A stretch of DNA of 64,000 nucleotides from the NCBI RefSeq assembly GCF_012933555.1, contig NZ_JABBPK010000001.1:1776001-1840000 (forward strand), written 5' to 3'. Source of the stretch: Niallia alba. Its GTDB lineage: Bacteria > Bacillota > Bacilli > Bacillales > Cytobacillaceae. A program made the translations under genes and the position numbers. Shown one piece after another: positions 45,012-53,852 of this stretch (within the stretch, counting starts at the first letter, position 1; each line of letters opens with the position of its first letter). Under the pieces are notes generated by a model. The model did no database searches. It saw nothing but the letters and a program-made list of their open reading frames with translations, and was not told the origin of the DNA.

Positions 45012-45887
45012 CTATTCTGTTCGTAGTAATTCTATCAACGTCTTTCCAATAATGGTGCCAGCTGTCCTTGGTGCAACTTTTGCAGGTAAACCAAGGGCCC
45101 ATAAGGTTTGAATATGATGTTCCTTAGCAGCGGCAAAATCTGTTCCTCCAGGTTTGCTAGCTAAGTCAATGATTAAAGCCTGGCTTGGTAATTTTTTTAG
45201 AAGGTTAGAAGTTAAAAGAAGTGTTGGAACAGTATTAATAACAATCTGTTGAAGTGGGATTTTTGATTCTAATGCAGCTTCAAAAATTGGAGCCAATCCC
45301 ATTTCAATCACCCTTGCTTCATCTTCTTTTTTTCGAACAAGAACTGTAACTTTTGCACCGACGGCAGAAAATAGGCGGGCAACAGTCTTACCAACTCTTC
45401 CAAAACCGAGAACAAGTACATGAGCGTTATGTATCGTAATATCCGTATGCTGGATTGCAAGCATTAACGCCCCTTCTGCAGTTGGAATTGAATTAAGAAT
45501 CGCTACATCGTTTCTTGCAAAGAGAGCAACCAAATTTCGGTTTGTTTCTGTTGCAATTTGTTTTAAATAAGGCGTTATAATGCCTGAATACATAGTGGAG
45601 TTCGGTTTTGTTTTATTAATCATTTCTTTAGTTAGAAGAACCTTTTCCTTGGAAAATGTCGATTCGGCAATTCTGTTATCTTGTATTCCTGGAATAGGAA
45701 GGAGGATACTGTCCACTTCATGAAGTGGGACTCTTTGCCACTTAACTTTTATGACATTCTCATAAGAAATGGAAGCATCTTCAAAACCAATTAAATAAAT
45801 TTTGCTTAATTCTGGTGCTAAAAGGCGGATCACTTCAAGCTGTCTAAAGTCACCACCGATGATTAATAGTACCTGTTTAGGATTCAA
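45012..45887 (-). CDS. dpaA: Dipicolinate synthase subunit A homologue, stand-alone
   Basis: A 291-residue protein colinear with SpoVFA/DpaA, the dehydrogenase-like subunit of dipicolinate synthase that makes the spore-core chelator DPA. The N-terminal part reads LLIIGGDFRQLEVIRLL. NSIPTAEGALMLAIQHTDITIH matches the family closely, and the Rossmann loop is VLGFGRVGKTVARLF. LIIDLASKPGGTDF is near the end. Normally dpaA is followed by dpaB and asd/dapG/dapA; here it has its own terminator and no dpaB. It may be a second copy or a relocated gene. The start is TTG (ATG 9 nt upstream hits a stop in another frame). Confidence 0.85.
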   Translation of the reverse strand: MNPKQVLLIIGGDFRQLEVIRLLAPELSKIYLIGFEDASISYENVIKVKWQRVPLHEVDSILLPIPGIQDNRIAESTFSKEKVLLTKEMINKTKPNSTMYSGIITPYLKQIATETNRNLVALFARNDVAILNSIPTAEGALMLAIQHTDITIHNAHVLVLGFGRVGKTVARLFSAVGAKVTVLVRKKEDEARVIEMGLAPIFEAALESKIPLQQIVINTVPTLLLTSNLLKKLPSQALIIDLASKPGGTDFAAAKEHHIQTLWALGLPAKVAPRTAGTIIGKTLIELLRTE

Positions 45888-45921
45888 TCATTCCACTTCC
45901 TTTCTTGTATGTGTAAAATAG

Positions 45922-45955
45922 CACACCTCCATATAAGAAAATATATGGAGGTGTA
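45922..45955 (-). terminator. Hairpin downstream of the chemoreceptor gene
   Basis: cacctccatat / atatggaggtg stem with an 8-nt loop about 65 nt after the chemoreceptor stop. The T-tract is poor, so termination is uncertain. Confidence 0.5.
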
Positions 45956-46018
45956 GATGTATTCAGACTATTTTCGTTTTATATTATTTGTTTCCTTAGT
46001 TTTTGAAAATGGTTGTAG

Positions 46019-48007
46019 TTAAAGTTTATATTTTTTTATTAATTGAATCAACTCATCTGTCATGGAAGCAAGTGTATTAGCAGAAGAAGATATTTCTTCC
46101 ATTGCAGCAAGCTGTTCTTCTGTTGAAGCTGCAACTTCTTCAGAAGAAGCAGCATTGTTTTTAGCTAAATCTGATATTACTTCTGCTGTTTTTTCCGTTT
46201 CTTGCGCAAAAGATAATATATCATTTAATGTCGAAGATACTTGAATCATCTGTGGTGATATTAGATTCATATTATCATATATTTCCATAAATTTGTTGAT
46301 GGCTTCGTCTGAAATCTCCAGCCCTTTCATTACATTTTTCTCTACAGTGGACATGGTTTGAACTGTCTCTATTGAATCTTGTTGTATTGCTTTGATGATT
46401 TCGGTAATCTGACTTGCGGAGTTTTGGGATTGTTCCGCTAATTTTCTTACTTCATCTGCTACAACAGAAAATCCTTTGCCTGATTCACCAGCTCTGGCTG
46501 CTTCGATTGCAGCGTTTAGAGCAAGTAAATTTGTTTGATTGGAGATATCTGTGATTACATCTACAATAGCGCCAATTTCCTTTGTACGATCATTTAAAGA
46601 AATAATTACTGTATTAGAATCTGATACGGAATGATGAATTTCATTCATCTGATTTACTGTTTTTTGGACAATCGATTTTCCATCTTCTGCTTTTTGAATA
46701 GTTGTTTGTGTACGCTCTAAAACCTCATTAGCATTTAGTAAAACGTTATTTGTTCCACTTACTATTTGATTTAAGGAGAGAATATTGGCTTCAACGCCTT
46801 CTGTCTGTTTTTCAGCACTAACAGCAACATGTTGGATAGCAGTTGCAACTTGTTCACTAGCTTCACTTGTTTGACCAGCACTAGCATTTAATTCTTCAGC
46901 AGTTGCGGCAACTGCAAAGGAATGATTTTGTAGTGTTCCTAATAGTGTTTTTAAGCTAGCTTGCATGGTTGTAAAGGACTGGGCTAGTTGTCCAATTTCA
47001 TCATTCGATTCTATAGCTATGACTTCTGTAAGATCTCCGTTGCTAATTTTTTGCGCTTTATTCTGAATATCTCTTAGTCTTTTAACAAGTGAACGAATAA
47101 TTAAAATAATAATTGCTCCACCAATAATAATCGAAAGAGCCATTACTAAAAGACTTTGTTGTAAAATAGGTTTTACGGCATTATCTATTTCTGTGTCTAA
47201 CATAGAACCAACAATCTTCCAGCCTGTTTGCTCATTTGTTAAATAGGATAATGTTCGCTTTTCTCCTTTATTAATGTAGGGATGTTCGCCAGAATTTTTT
47301 TCATAGAGATTAGGAAAATCTTCATCAACCTTTGAACCGGTTTCGTTTACAGGGCTGACAACATATGTTTGTTCTGCATCTAAAAGAAGGATATAGCCTT
47401 TTTCTCCAATTTCTACTTCTTTAGTTGTTTCTTCTAATTTAGAAAGATTAAGATCAATTCCTATTACCCCAGCTCCATCTTTCGTTTTCTTGGTAATAGT
47501 AATGACCATTTCTCCTGAACTAGCATCAACATAAGGACTTGTTATAATTGCTTTATCTTCTTGGGAGTCCATCGCTTGTTTAAACCATGTTCTTTCTCTT
47601 GGATCATAATCAGCTGGTAAATCTAAAGCAGGAGAGGTATACATTTTTCCATCCTGAGTCCCTAAATAAACGGCATCGGTTTCTGGATGAAGTCCTTTAT
47701 ATTGCTCAAGCTTTGTCATAAGTGCCTCTGGACTGTCCTCGTTTTTATCATATAATTCATTTGTAATGATTTCTGCCAAATAATCTGCATCATGAAGCTT
47801 TGGGGAGATCGTGTTGTCAATACTGCTATTCAACAATTTTACATTCTCTTTTGTGCTCTCCATTATTTTCTCACTAAGTTCATGTTTTGCGCTTTGAAAA
47901 GATAGGTAACCCACAGTCAAAGTAGGAATAATTAGAATAAGGACAAAAGCAATATAGAGTTTTGTGCTTAAATTTAAATTTCGGTTTAATGATTTTATTT
48001 TTTTCAT
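46019..48007 (-). CDS. Methyl-accepting chemotaxis protein (dCache type)
   Basis: A 662-residue chemoreceptor. TM1 is at about 16-37, followed by an extracellular double-Cache sensor (about 40-275, with [12 protein letters not shown] and [13 protein letters not shown]) and TM2 (about 285-308). A HAMP segment follows, then the coiled-coil signalling domain with the hairpin tip [16 protein letters not shown]-type sequence preceded by [16 protein letters not shown]. The C-terminal half carries Gln/Glu methylation patches. It resembles B. subtilis McpA/TlpA in layout. ATG 48007 has AAAGGAG 9 nt upstream and is preferred over 48031. Ligand unknown. Confidence 0.93.
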   Translation of the reverse strand: MKKIKSLNRNLNLSTKLYIAFVLILIIPTLTVGYLSFQSAKHELSEKIMESTKENVKLLNSSIDNTISPKLHDADYLAEIITNELYDKNEDSPEALMTKLEQYKGLHPETDAVYLGTQDGKMYTSPALDLPADYDPRERTWFKQAMDSQEDKAIITSPYVDASSGEMVITITKKTKDGAGVIGIDLNLSKLEETTKEVEIGEKGYILLLDAEQTYVVSPVNETGSKVDEDFPNLYEKNSGEHPYINKGEKRTLSYLTNEQTGWKIVGSMLDTEIDNAVKPILQQSLLVMALSIIIGGAIIILIIRSLVKRLRDIQNKAQKISNGDLTEVIAIESNDEIGQLAQSFTTMQASLKTLLGTLQNHSFAVAATAEELNASAGQTSEASEQVATAIQHVAVSAEKQTEGVEANILSLNQIVSGTNNVLLNANEVLERTQTTIQKAEDGKSIVQKTVNQMNEIHHSVSDSNTVIISLNDRTKEIGAIVDVITDISNQTNLLALNAAIEAARAGESGKGFSVVADEVRKLAEQSQNSASQITEIIKAIQQDSIETVQTMSTVEKNVMKGLEISDEAINKFMEIYDNMNLISPQMIQVSSTLNDILSFAQETEKTAEVISDLAKNNAASSEEVAASTEEQLAAMEEISSSANTLASMTDELIQLIKKYKL

Positions 48008-48211
48008 TAACACCATCTCCTTTCTATTCATTTTTATAAATTACATAGTTGCTAGTACTTATTAGAGAACCGAACTATGCAACACTTTTCGCATTTGCTT
48101 TATAAAAGTTAATTATTATTTCGACAAGTTTTGACAAAAATGAAGGGTTTTTATAAAATCTCTCATTTTTATTTGTGAAAAGTCAGAAAAAAATAACGAA
48201 ATTGTCACAAA

Positions 48212-48241
48212 TAAAAAACAGCTGTTAGTCAGCTGTTTAAA
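48212..48241 (-). terminator. Terminator of the AraC-family gene
   Basis: Minus strand aaacagctg-actaa-cagctgttt followed by a T-rich tail. Confidence 0.8.
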
Positions 48242-48245
48242 TTCG

Positions 48246-49163
48246 TTATAAGGTGTTAGCTTTTAACATTCTATTTTTAAAGGCTTTTGGTGAACATTGA
48301 TTTTCACGCTTGAATAACTTATAAAATTGCGCCATATTTGTTATGCCAACTTCATAACTGATTTCTAGAATGCTTTTATCAGTAGTTAAAAGTAATAACT
48401 CTGCTTTTTTTATTCGCTTCAAGTTTATATAATCGACAAAAGACATGCCCATTACCTTTTTGAAGTATTTGATAAAATAATGATAGCTGAAATTCAATAG
48501 CTTACAGACATCTTCAACAAGTATTCTGTCTTCTAAATGGCTATCTATATAATCTAAAACGGGTTTTAGTTTGGTAAGGTCTTGTTCTTCTGAATAGTGA
48601 AGCATATTTTTGGTATCGTTTCTCACGAACAAAAGTAATAGTCTTTTTATCGAATAATTGATAGCAATCTCGTATCCTTTTTCTTTTGTTTGGCTTTCTT
48701 TATGTATCTCATTAATTAAGTAATGTACTTCTTGTTTTATTTCTTTATTATCTTCAAATATGTAATTTATCTTTTCTAATGGATGTGTTAATTCGGAAAA
48801 GCAATAGAAATAGGGAAGAATACTTTGATCAAAGTGTTTATGAAGATCGATTTGTAAGACAATATAGCGCAATTTACCTTTCTTCACTTTACTTGTTCTA
48901 TGCGGTTGTGACGCTCCCATGATAAGGACATCCCCTGAAGAAATCGTTAGATAATTTTCTTTCGTTTGTACCGTCAAATCTCCATCAATAATTGCAAGTA
49001 ACTCTACTTCTTTATGATAGTGCCAAGGATAATAATCAACCGGAGTCATTACATGCTCTCTTTCATCATTAATTTCCCATACTTTTAAAGACAATAGAGG
49101 ATTCTGATAAATTACTTTTTCATTAACTGGTTGATTAATGGTATGCTTTGTCTCCATTTCCAC
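48246..49163 (-). CDS. AraC-family transcriptional regulator
   Basis: A 305-residue regulator. The N-terminal cupin sensor (about 30-130) has the sugar-binding-type YYPWHYHKEVELLAI, then SSGDVLIMGASQPH. The C-terminal double helix-turn-helix (about 205-300) ends in EISYEVGITNMAQFYKLFKRENQCSPKAFKNRM. The start is GTG with AGGAGGAG 8 nt upstream. It is divergent from the sugar cluster at 49343-53230 and is its obvious activator. Confidence 0.9.
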   Translation of the reverse strand: MEMETKHTINQPVNEKVIYQNPLLSLKVWEINDEREHVMTPVDYYPWHYHKEVELLAIIDGDLTVQTKENYLTISSGDVLIMGASQPHRTSKVKKGKLRYIVLQIDLHKHFDQSILPYFYCFSELTHPLEKINYIFEDNKEIKQEVHYLINEIHKESQTKEKGYEIAINYSIKRLLLLFVRNDTKNMLHYSEEQDLTKLKPVLDYIDSHLEDRILVEDVCKLLNFSYHYFIKYFKKVMGMSFVDYINLKRIKKAELLLLTTDKSILEISYEVGITNMAQFYKLFKRENQCSPKAFKNRMLKANTL

Positions 49164-49281
49164 TTTATATTCTCCTCCTGTTCAACGAGACTCAGTGGTA
49201 TATGTTCTCCTCTCTATTTTAGCAGAAAGCTGGCAATCAAATGACATAATTGCATAAAAAAAAGACAGGATTAAGGATTTT

Positions 49282-49306
49282 TTTATGCGCTTACATTTCA
49301 TATAAT
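49282..49306 (+). promoter_or_regulatory. Promoter of the sugar cluster with overlapping cre site
   Basis: The complement of tttatgcgcttaca (49282-49295) reads tgtaagcgcataaa, 13 of 14 positions of a cre site. TATAAT at 49301-49306 is a perfect -10. The -35 is poor, as expected for an AraC-activated promoter. CcpA bound here would block RNA polymerase. Confidence 0.6.
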
Positions 49307-49342
49307 GAAGCCATATTTAAAGAGAGAAGGAGTGGCTAAAGA

Positions 49343-50059
49343 ATGATTACAGTTTGGAACGAAAATCGTCATGAAAAGAAAAATCCCGTAGTAGCGGAAA
49401 TTTATCCAAATGGCATTCATGGTACGATTGCTGCGTTTTTGGAGAAGGCAGGTTATGAAACATATACTGCAACATTAGATGAACCAGAACATGGACTAAC
49501 GGAGGAAGTGCTGAATAATACGGAGGTATTGGTATGGTGGGGACATTTAGCACATCACGAGGTACAGGACGAAATCGTACAAAAAGTGAAACAACGTGTC
49601 TTAGATGGAATGGGGCTAATCGTTCTTCACTCTGGCCATTTTTCGAAAATATTTAAATCTCTAATGGGTACTAGCTGTGACTTAAAGTGGCGAGAGGCAG
49701 ACGATCGTGAACGTTTATGGGTTGTAGCTCCTAATCATCCAATTGTGGAAGGGATAAATGAATATATTGAATTAGAAAAGGAAGAAATGTACGGCGAACA
49801 TTTTGATATTCCAGCACCAGATGAACTAATTTTTACTAGTTGGTTTGAAGGAGGAGAGGTTTTCCGCAGCGGCTGCACGTATGCAAGAGGAAATGGTAAG
49901 GTATTTTATTTTAGACCAGGTCACGAGACATATCCAACCTATCATCATCAAGAAATTCAACAGGTTATTATAAACGCAGTTAAATGGGCAACACCAGTTA
50001 AGCGAGAAAAACCTGTTTATGGAAATGCAAAACCTTTGGAAACCATTTCAGTTAAGTGA
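49343..50059 (+). CDS. ThuA-domain protein (trehalose-utilisation type)
   Basis: A 238-residue protein of the ThuA-like class I glutamine-amidotransferase fold. [13 protein letters not shown] and [13 protein letters not shown] mark the two conserved strands, and [10 protein letters not shown] is near the C-terminus. ThuA in rhizobia belongs to a disaccharide keto-derivative pathway together with ThuB, a Gfo/Idh/MocA dehydrogenase; the next gene encodes such an enzyme. First gene of the cluster, 15 nt before the stretch holding the next ribosome binding site. Confidence 0.88.
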   Translation: MITVWNENRHEKKNPVVAEIYPNGIHGTIAAFLEKAGYETYTATLDEPEHGLTEEVLNNTEVLVWWGHLAHHEVQDEIVQKVKQRVLDGMGLIVLHSGHFSKIFKSLMGTSCDLKWREADDRERLWVVAPNHPIVEGINEYIELEKEEMYGEHFDIPAPDELIFTSWFEGGEVFRSGCTYARGNGKVFYFRPGHETYPTYHHQEIQQVIINAVKWATPVKREKPVYGNAKPLETISVK

Positions 50060-50079
50060 ATTATAAGGAGGAAAAAATA

Positions 50080-51105
50080 ATGGCTAAATTAAAAGTAGGC
50101 GTAATCGGATGTGGAAGTATTGCACAGCATCGTCATATTCCAGAATATTTATGGAATAATCAGGTAAAATTGGTTGCGCTATGTGACATAAATGAAGAAA
50201 GAGCAACTGAAATTGCTGAAAAGTATCAAGTTCAAGCATTTACAGACTATAAAGAACTATTAAAAATGGAGGAATTAGATGCAGTAAGTGTGTGTACACC
50301 TAATTATCTTCATGCACCTATTTCCATCGATGCCTTGAATGCAGGTAAACATGTTCTTTGTGAGAAGCCGATGGCTACGTCAGAGGAAGAAGCAGCTCAA
50401 ATGATAGAAGCTGCCAAAAACAGCGGCAAAAAATTGATGATTGGACATAACCAACGTTTTGTAGCATCCCATCAAAAGGCACATGAGTTAATTAAAAGTG
50501 GAGAAGTAGGGAAAATATACAGTTTCCGCACTACATTCGGTCACGGTGGTCCGGAAGGTTGGAGTGTGGATGGAAAAGAAAGCTGGTTCTTTAAAAAAGA
50601 AGAAGCATTTATTGGTGCTATGGGTGATTTAGGGGTACATAAAGCAGATTTGTTACGGTATGTATTAGGAGAAGAATTCACGGAGGTTGGAGCATTTGTA
50701 GAAACAAATGCAAAAGAATTCTCCAGTGTTGATGATAATGCTGTTTGTATTTTAAAAACAGAAAGTGGCGTTATTGGAACATTGACAGCAAGCTGGGCTT
50801 ATAGAGGGAAAGAAGACAATTCCACTGTAATCTATGCAGAAAAAGCGGTCATTCGTTTAGAGGATGATCCGAACTATTCGCTAATTATTCAATATACAAA
50901 TGGGGAAAAAGTGAATTATGAGTTAGGAAGAATTCAGTCAAATAATGAAGGTGGACAGAATAAGACTGGTGTAATTGACCATTTTGTTGAAAGTATTGTA
51001 GAAGATAAAGAGCCGCTTATTTGTGGAGAAGAAGGGAAAAAATCGTTAGCTATTATTCTTGCAGCATTAGAATCGCAAGAAACGAAGACTATTACGAAAA
51101 TATAG
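50080..51105 (+). CDS. Gfo/Idh/MocA-family oxidoreductase, first copy
   Basis: A 341-residue NAD(P)-dependent sugar dehydrogenase. The N-terminal Rossmann fold has GVIGCGSIAQHRH, with the family EKP motif in VLCEKPMATSEEE. The C-terminal alpha/beta domain has GDLGVHKADLLRYVLG, carrying the catalytic histidine in the GxHxxD pattern. ATG 50080 has AAGGAGG 7 nt upstream; the earlier in-frame start at 50056 precedes that site. Likely a ThuB-like keto-sugar forming enzyme. Substrate not inferable. Confidence 0.9.
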   Translation: MAKLKVGVIGCGSIAQHRHIPEYLWNNQVKLVALCDINEERATEIAEKYQVQAFTDYKELLKMEELDAVSVCTPNYLHAPISIDALNAGKHVLCEKPMATSEEEAAQMIEAAKNSGKKLMIGHNQRFVASHQKAHELIKSGEVGKIYSFRTTFGHGGPEGWSVDGKESWFFKKEEAFIGAMGDLGVHKADLLRYVLGEEFTEVGAFVETNAKEFSSVDDNAVCILKTESGVIGTLTASWAYRGKEDNSTVIYAEKAVIRLEDDPNYSLIIQYTNGEKVNYELGRIQSNNEGGQNKTGVIDHFVESIVEDKEPLICGEEGKKSLAIILAALESQETKTITKI

Positions 51106-51152
51106 ATAGACCGTATTCATGTAAATTGGAACGGATGAAAAGGAGAGTTCTC

Positions 51153-52121
51153 ATGAAATTAGGTGTATTTACCGTTTTATTTGCAGAGAAGTCATTTGAA
51201 GAAATGCTTGATGCAGTGAAAGAAGCTGGTATTCAAGCTGTTGAAATAGGTACAGGTGGATATCCTGGAAACAACCATTGTAATTTAGAAGAATTATTGG
51301 AGTCAGAAGAAAAAAGAAAAGCGTATCTTGAAGAGGTAGCGAAACGTGAGCTAATCATAAGTGCATTCAGTTGTCATGGAAATCCCATTTCACCAGATAA
51401 AGCATTTGCTCAGGAATCTCATGAAACGTTAATTAAAACAATTAAACTAGCATCTTTGATGAAGGTTCCAGTTGTAAACTGTTTTTCTGGAACAGCTGGT
51501 GATCATGACGGAGCGAAATATCCGAATTGGCCTGTTACACCATGGCCGAATGAATATGCTGATGTGAAAAAGTGGCAATGGGAAGAAAAATTAATCCCGT
51601 ATTGGAAAGAAGTAGGAAATATTGCAAAAGAACATGGAGTGAAAATTGGGTTAGAGCTACATGGTGGATTTCTTGTGCATACCCCATACACACTATTAAA
51701 ATTGCGAGAGGAAACATGTGATGCGATTGGCGCAAACTTGGATCCTAGTCATTTATGGTGGCAAGGTATTAACCCAGTTGCAGCTATTAAAATTCTAGCA
51801 AAGGAAAATGCCATTCACCATTTTCATGCAAAAGATACGTATATTGATCAGGATAATGCCAATATGTATGGCTTAACAGATATGCAACCATATGGCGAAG
51901 TCCAAACTAGGGCTTGGACATTTCGTTCAGTCGGATGCGGACATAGTGTTAGTGAATGGTCGGACATGATGAGTGCTTTACGAACTTATGGATATGACTA
52001 CGTTGTCAGCATTGAACATGAGGATCCAATTATGTCGATTCGAGAAGGACTAACAAGAGCTGTTACCAACCTGAAATCTGTTCTGATTGAAGAAACACCT
52101 TCCCAGATGTGGTGGGTATAA
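51153..52121 (+). CDS. Sugar phosphate isomerase/epimerase (xylose isomerase-like TIM barrel)
   Basis: A 322-residue AP-endonuclease-2/IolE-type TIM barrel. Metal-ligand segments: GLELHGGFLVH (Glu), NLDPSHLWWQGI (Asp, His), HFHAKD (His, Asp) and SIEHEDP (Glu). These enzymes epimerise or isomerise keto-sugars such as 3-keto-glycosides or inosose. ATG 51153 has AAAAGGAG 8 nt upstream; the upstream open frame overlaps the previous gene and is not used. Third gene of the cluster. Confidence 0.9.
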   Translation: MKLGVFTVLFAEKSFEEMLDAVKEAGIQAVEIGTGGYPGNNHCNLEELLESEEKRKAYLEEVAKRELIISAFSCHGNPISPDKAFAQESHETLIKTIKLASLMKVPVVNCFSGTAGDHDGAKYPNWPVTPWPNEYADVKKWQWEEKLIPYWKEVGNIAKEHGVKIGLELHGGFLVHTPYTLLKLREETCDAIGANLDPSHLWWQGINPVAAIKILAKENAIHHFHAKDTYIDQDNANMYGLTDMQPYGEVQTRAWTFRSVGCGHSVSEWSDMMSALRTYGYDYVVSIEHEDPIMSIREGLTRAVTNLKSVLIEETPSQMWWV

Positions 52122-52180
52122 GCTTTAGGAAAGAGAATACGGTTAACATTCAATTTTAAAAATGGGAGCGGGGGAGAAAA

Positions 52181-53230
52181 ATGTCCAAATTAAAGGTAGC
52201 GATTATCGGGTGTGGTAATATTTTTCCTATGCATGCACAATCAATCGTATCAAGAGAAGATGCAGAGTTAGTTGCAGTTTGTGATGTAAAGTCTGAACGA
52301 GCAGAAGAGAAAGCGAAAATCTATCATTGTGCCGCCTATACAAACTATCAAGAAATGTTTGAAAAAGAAAATCTAGATGTTTTGCATATTTGTTTACCAC
52401 ATCATCTGCATGCACCGGTGGCAATTGAAGCTGCGAAAAGACAGATTCATATTTTAACAGAAAAACCGATGTCTATTCACTATGATGATGCTGTAGAAAT
52501 GGTAGAAACAGCGAAAGAAAATGAGGTAACCCTTGGTGTCATTTTCCAAAATCGCTATAATCCTGGATCACAGCTAATAAAGAAAATGTTAGAAAATGGA
52601 GAACTTGGTACAGTAAAGTCCGGAAAGCTATCTGTAACATGGGATCGTTCTGATGAATATTATCAAAAAAGTGATTGGAAAGGTACATGGGAAAAAGAAG
52701 GAGGCGGGGTAATAATCGATCAGGCAATCCATACAATGGATTTAATGCGATGGTTTATAAATGATGAGATTAAGTATGTAGATGCATCCATAAGCAATCG
52801 GGCCCATGAAATAATTGAAGTAGAAGATGCAGCAGAAGGAGTTATTGCCTATAAAAAAGGGATCGTGACTGCTTTTCATGCAATTAATTATTATACGTAT
52901 GATGCTCCGGTTGAAATAGAGCTGCACTGTGAAAAGGGAATTGCCAAAATGGTTGCGGATCGGGCAACTGTACGTCTACTGGATGGAAGAGAATTTATTG
53001 CAGACAATAACCCTCAGGAAACTTTTCATTATGAAAATGGTGTAAAAGGATATTGGGGAGTAAGTCATGTAAAGCAAATCAATAATTTTTATGATTCGTT
53101 AGTAAATGGAACTCCATTAGATATAACAGGAGAAGAAGCATTAAAAACACAAAAAATGATCTGTGCTGTATATGAATCTGGGAAGAAAAAAGAACGTGTT
53201 TATTTTAAATCGACAGTTGAAACATTATAA
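52181..53230 (+). CDS. Gfo/Idh/MocA-family oxidoreductase, second copy
   Basis: A 349-residue dehydrogenase with the Rossmann AIIGCGNIFPMHA, EKPMSIHYDD and the catalytic-domain DQAIHTMDLMRWFIND. It is only distantly similar to the copy at 50080. Two such enzymes with an epimerase are typical of 3-keto-glycoside or inositol-like pathways that oxidise, cleave or epimerise, and reduce. The ribosome binding site is GGGAGCGGGGGAG. Last gene of the cluster, followed by a strong terminator. Confidence 0.9.
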   Translation: MSKLKVAIIGCGNIFPMHAQSIVSREDAELVAVCDVKSERAEEKAKIYHCAAYTNYQEMFEKENLDVLHICLPHHLHAPVAIEAAKRQIHILTEKPMSIHYDDAVEMVETAKENEVTLGVIFQNRYNPGSQLIKKMLENGELGTVKSGKLSVTWDRSDEYYQKSDWKGTWEKEGGGVIIDQAIHTMDLMRWFINDEIKYVDASISNRAHEIIEVEDAAEGVIAYKKGIVTAFHAINYYTYDAPVEIELHCEKGIAKMVADRATVRLLDGREFIADNNPQETFHYENGVKGYWGVSHVKQINNFYDSLVNGTPLDITGEEALKTQKMICAVYESGKKKERVYFKSTVETL

Positions 53231-53269
53231 AAAAACTAATTACTAAATATTTCAAAGTTTAAATTTTCG

Positions 53270-53317
53270 AAAAAGCTATATTAATTCCGTAAATTTCGGA
53301 AGATATAGCTTTTTTCT
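53270..53317 (+). terminator. Terminator of the sugar cluster
   Basis: aaaaagctatat / atatagcttttt with an inner ccg/cgg pairing, then T residues. Confidence 0.85.
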
Positions 53318-53391
53318 TTTAAAAGTCATTCTGCTACTCTAAAAACCTTTTTTGTAATGAGAAACTTATCGAAAAAAATATAAAAAAACAC

Positions 53392-53420
53392 TTTACAAAT
53401 CGTAATCGTTACGGTTAATA
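53392..53420 (+). promoter_or_regulatory. Promoter of the zinc-starvation operon
   Basis: TTTACA (53392-53397), 17-nt spacer, TTAATA (53415-53420). A Zur box occupies the spacer. Confidence 0.65.
53400..53414. promoter_or_regulatory. Zur box 1
   Basis: tcgtaatcgttacgg fits the Bacillus Zur consensus TCGTAAT-n-ATTACGA with two mismatches. It lies exactly between the -35 and -10, so zinc-loaded Zur would block transcription. Confidence 0.75.
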
Positions 53421-53470
53421 TAGTATAGTCGATGAAACAATCTTTTATATTTCTAATTTAATATTTTAAA

Positions 53471-53485
53471 TCGTAATAATTTCGA
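53471..53485. promoter_or_regulatory. Zur box 2
   Basis: tcgtaataatttcga matches TCGTAAT-n-ATTACGA with one mismatch, about 45 nt downstream of the promoter inside the leader. Confidence 0.75.
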
Positions 53486-53500
53486 TTTGTATGGATAGGA

Positions 53501-53644
53501 GTTTATCCCACTCTTAATGTGCAGTAAGACCACCACCTCAAAACTGAGGGGAATGGAGGAAACTAGGTGGGGGAAGGATCCGTCAAAGTACATAACTGCC
53601 ATGCAGGATGGAACTTATTCAAGAATCCTACTCCTGCATGGCAC
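53501..53644 (+). repeat. Structured element R3, copy B, in the leader of the zinc operon
   Basis: Opens with tttatcccactcttaa as in copy C (54949). gcagt / actgc and ccacct / aggtgg form nested stems. A hairpin gccatgcagga / tcctgcatggc (53599-53642) closes the element 43 nt before the L33 gene. It has no T-tract, so it is not a classical terminator. Confidence 0.5.
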
Positions 53645-53684
53645 TAGAATAATAAGGGTATGAATAAAGAAAGGTATGGTAATT

Positions 53685-53834
53685 ATGAGAGTAAATATAA
53701 CACTTGTTTGTACAGAAACAGGAGACCGCAATTATATTACAACAAAAAATAAGCGAAATAATCCAGATCGGTTAGAACTTATGAAATATAGTCCACGATT
53801 AAAACGAAAAACTTTGCATAAAGAAAGTAAATAA
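53685..53834 (+). CDS. rpmG: Ribosomal protein L33, zinc-independent paralogue
   Basis: A 49-residue L33 with the family core TGDRNYIT then [21 protein letters not shown]. The two CxxC zinc motifs of the standard form are gone (CTET and YSPRLK instead of CTEC and YCPRCN). Such C-minus paralogues replace zinc-binding L33 when zinc is scarce and free zinc from ribosomes. Location directly behind two Zur boxes fits this. ATG 53685 is chosen; an in-frame ATG at 53676 is too close to AAAGG. Confidence 0.92.
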   Translation: MRVNITLVCTETGDRNYITTKNKRNNPDRLELMKYSPRLKRKTLHKESK

Positions 53835-53852
53835 AAAGGTTGGGTGAAAAAA

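Noticed and set aside
53501-53644. Zinc-sensing riboswitch in the L33 leader
   Set aside because: The same opening sequence recurs at 54949 outside any leader and the upstream Zur boxes already explain zinc control; no evidence for ligand binding.
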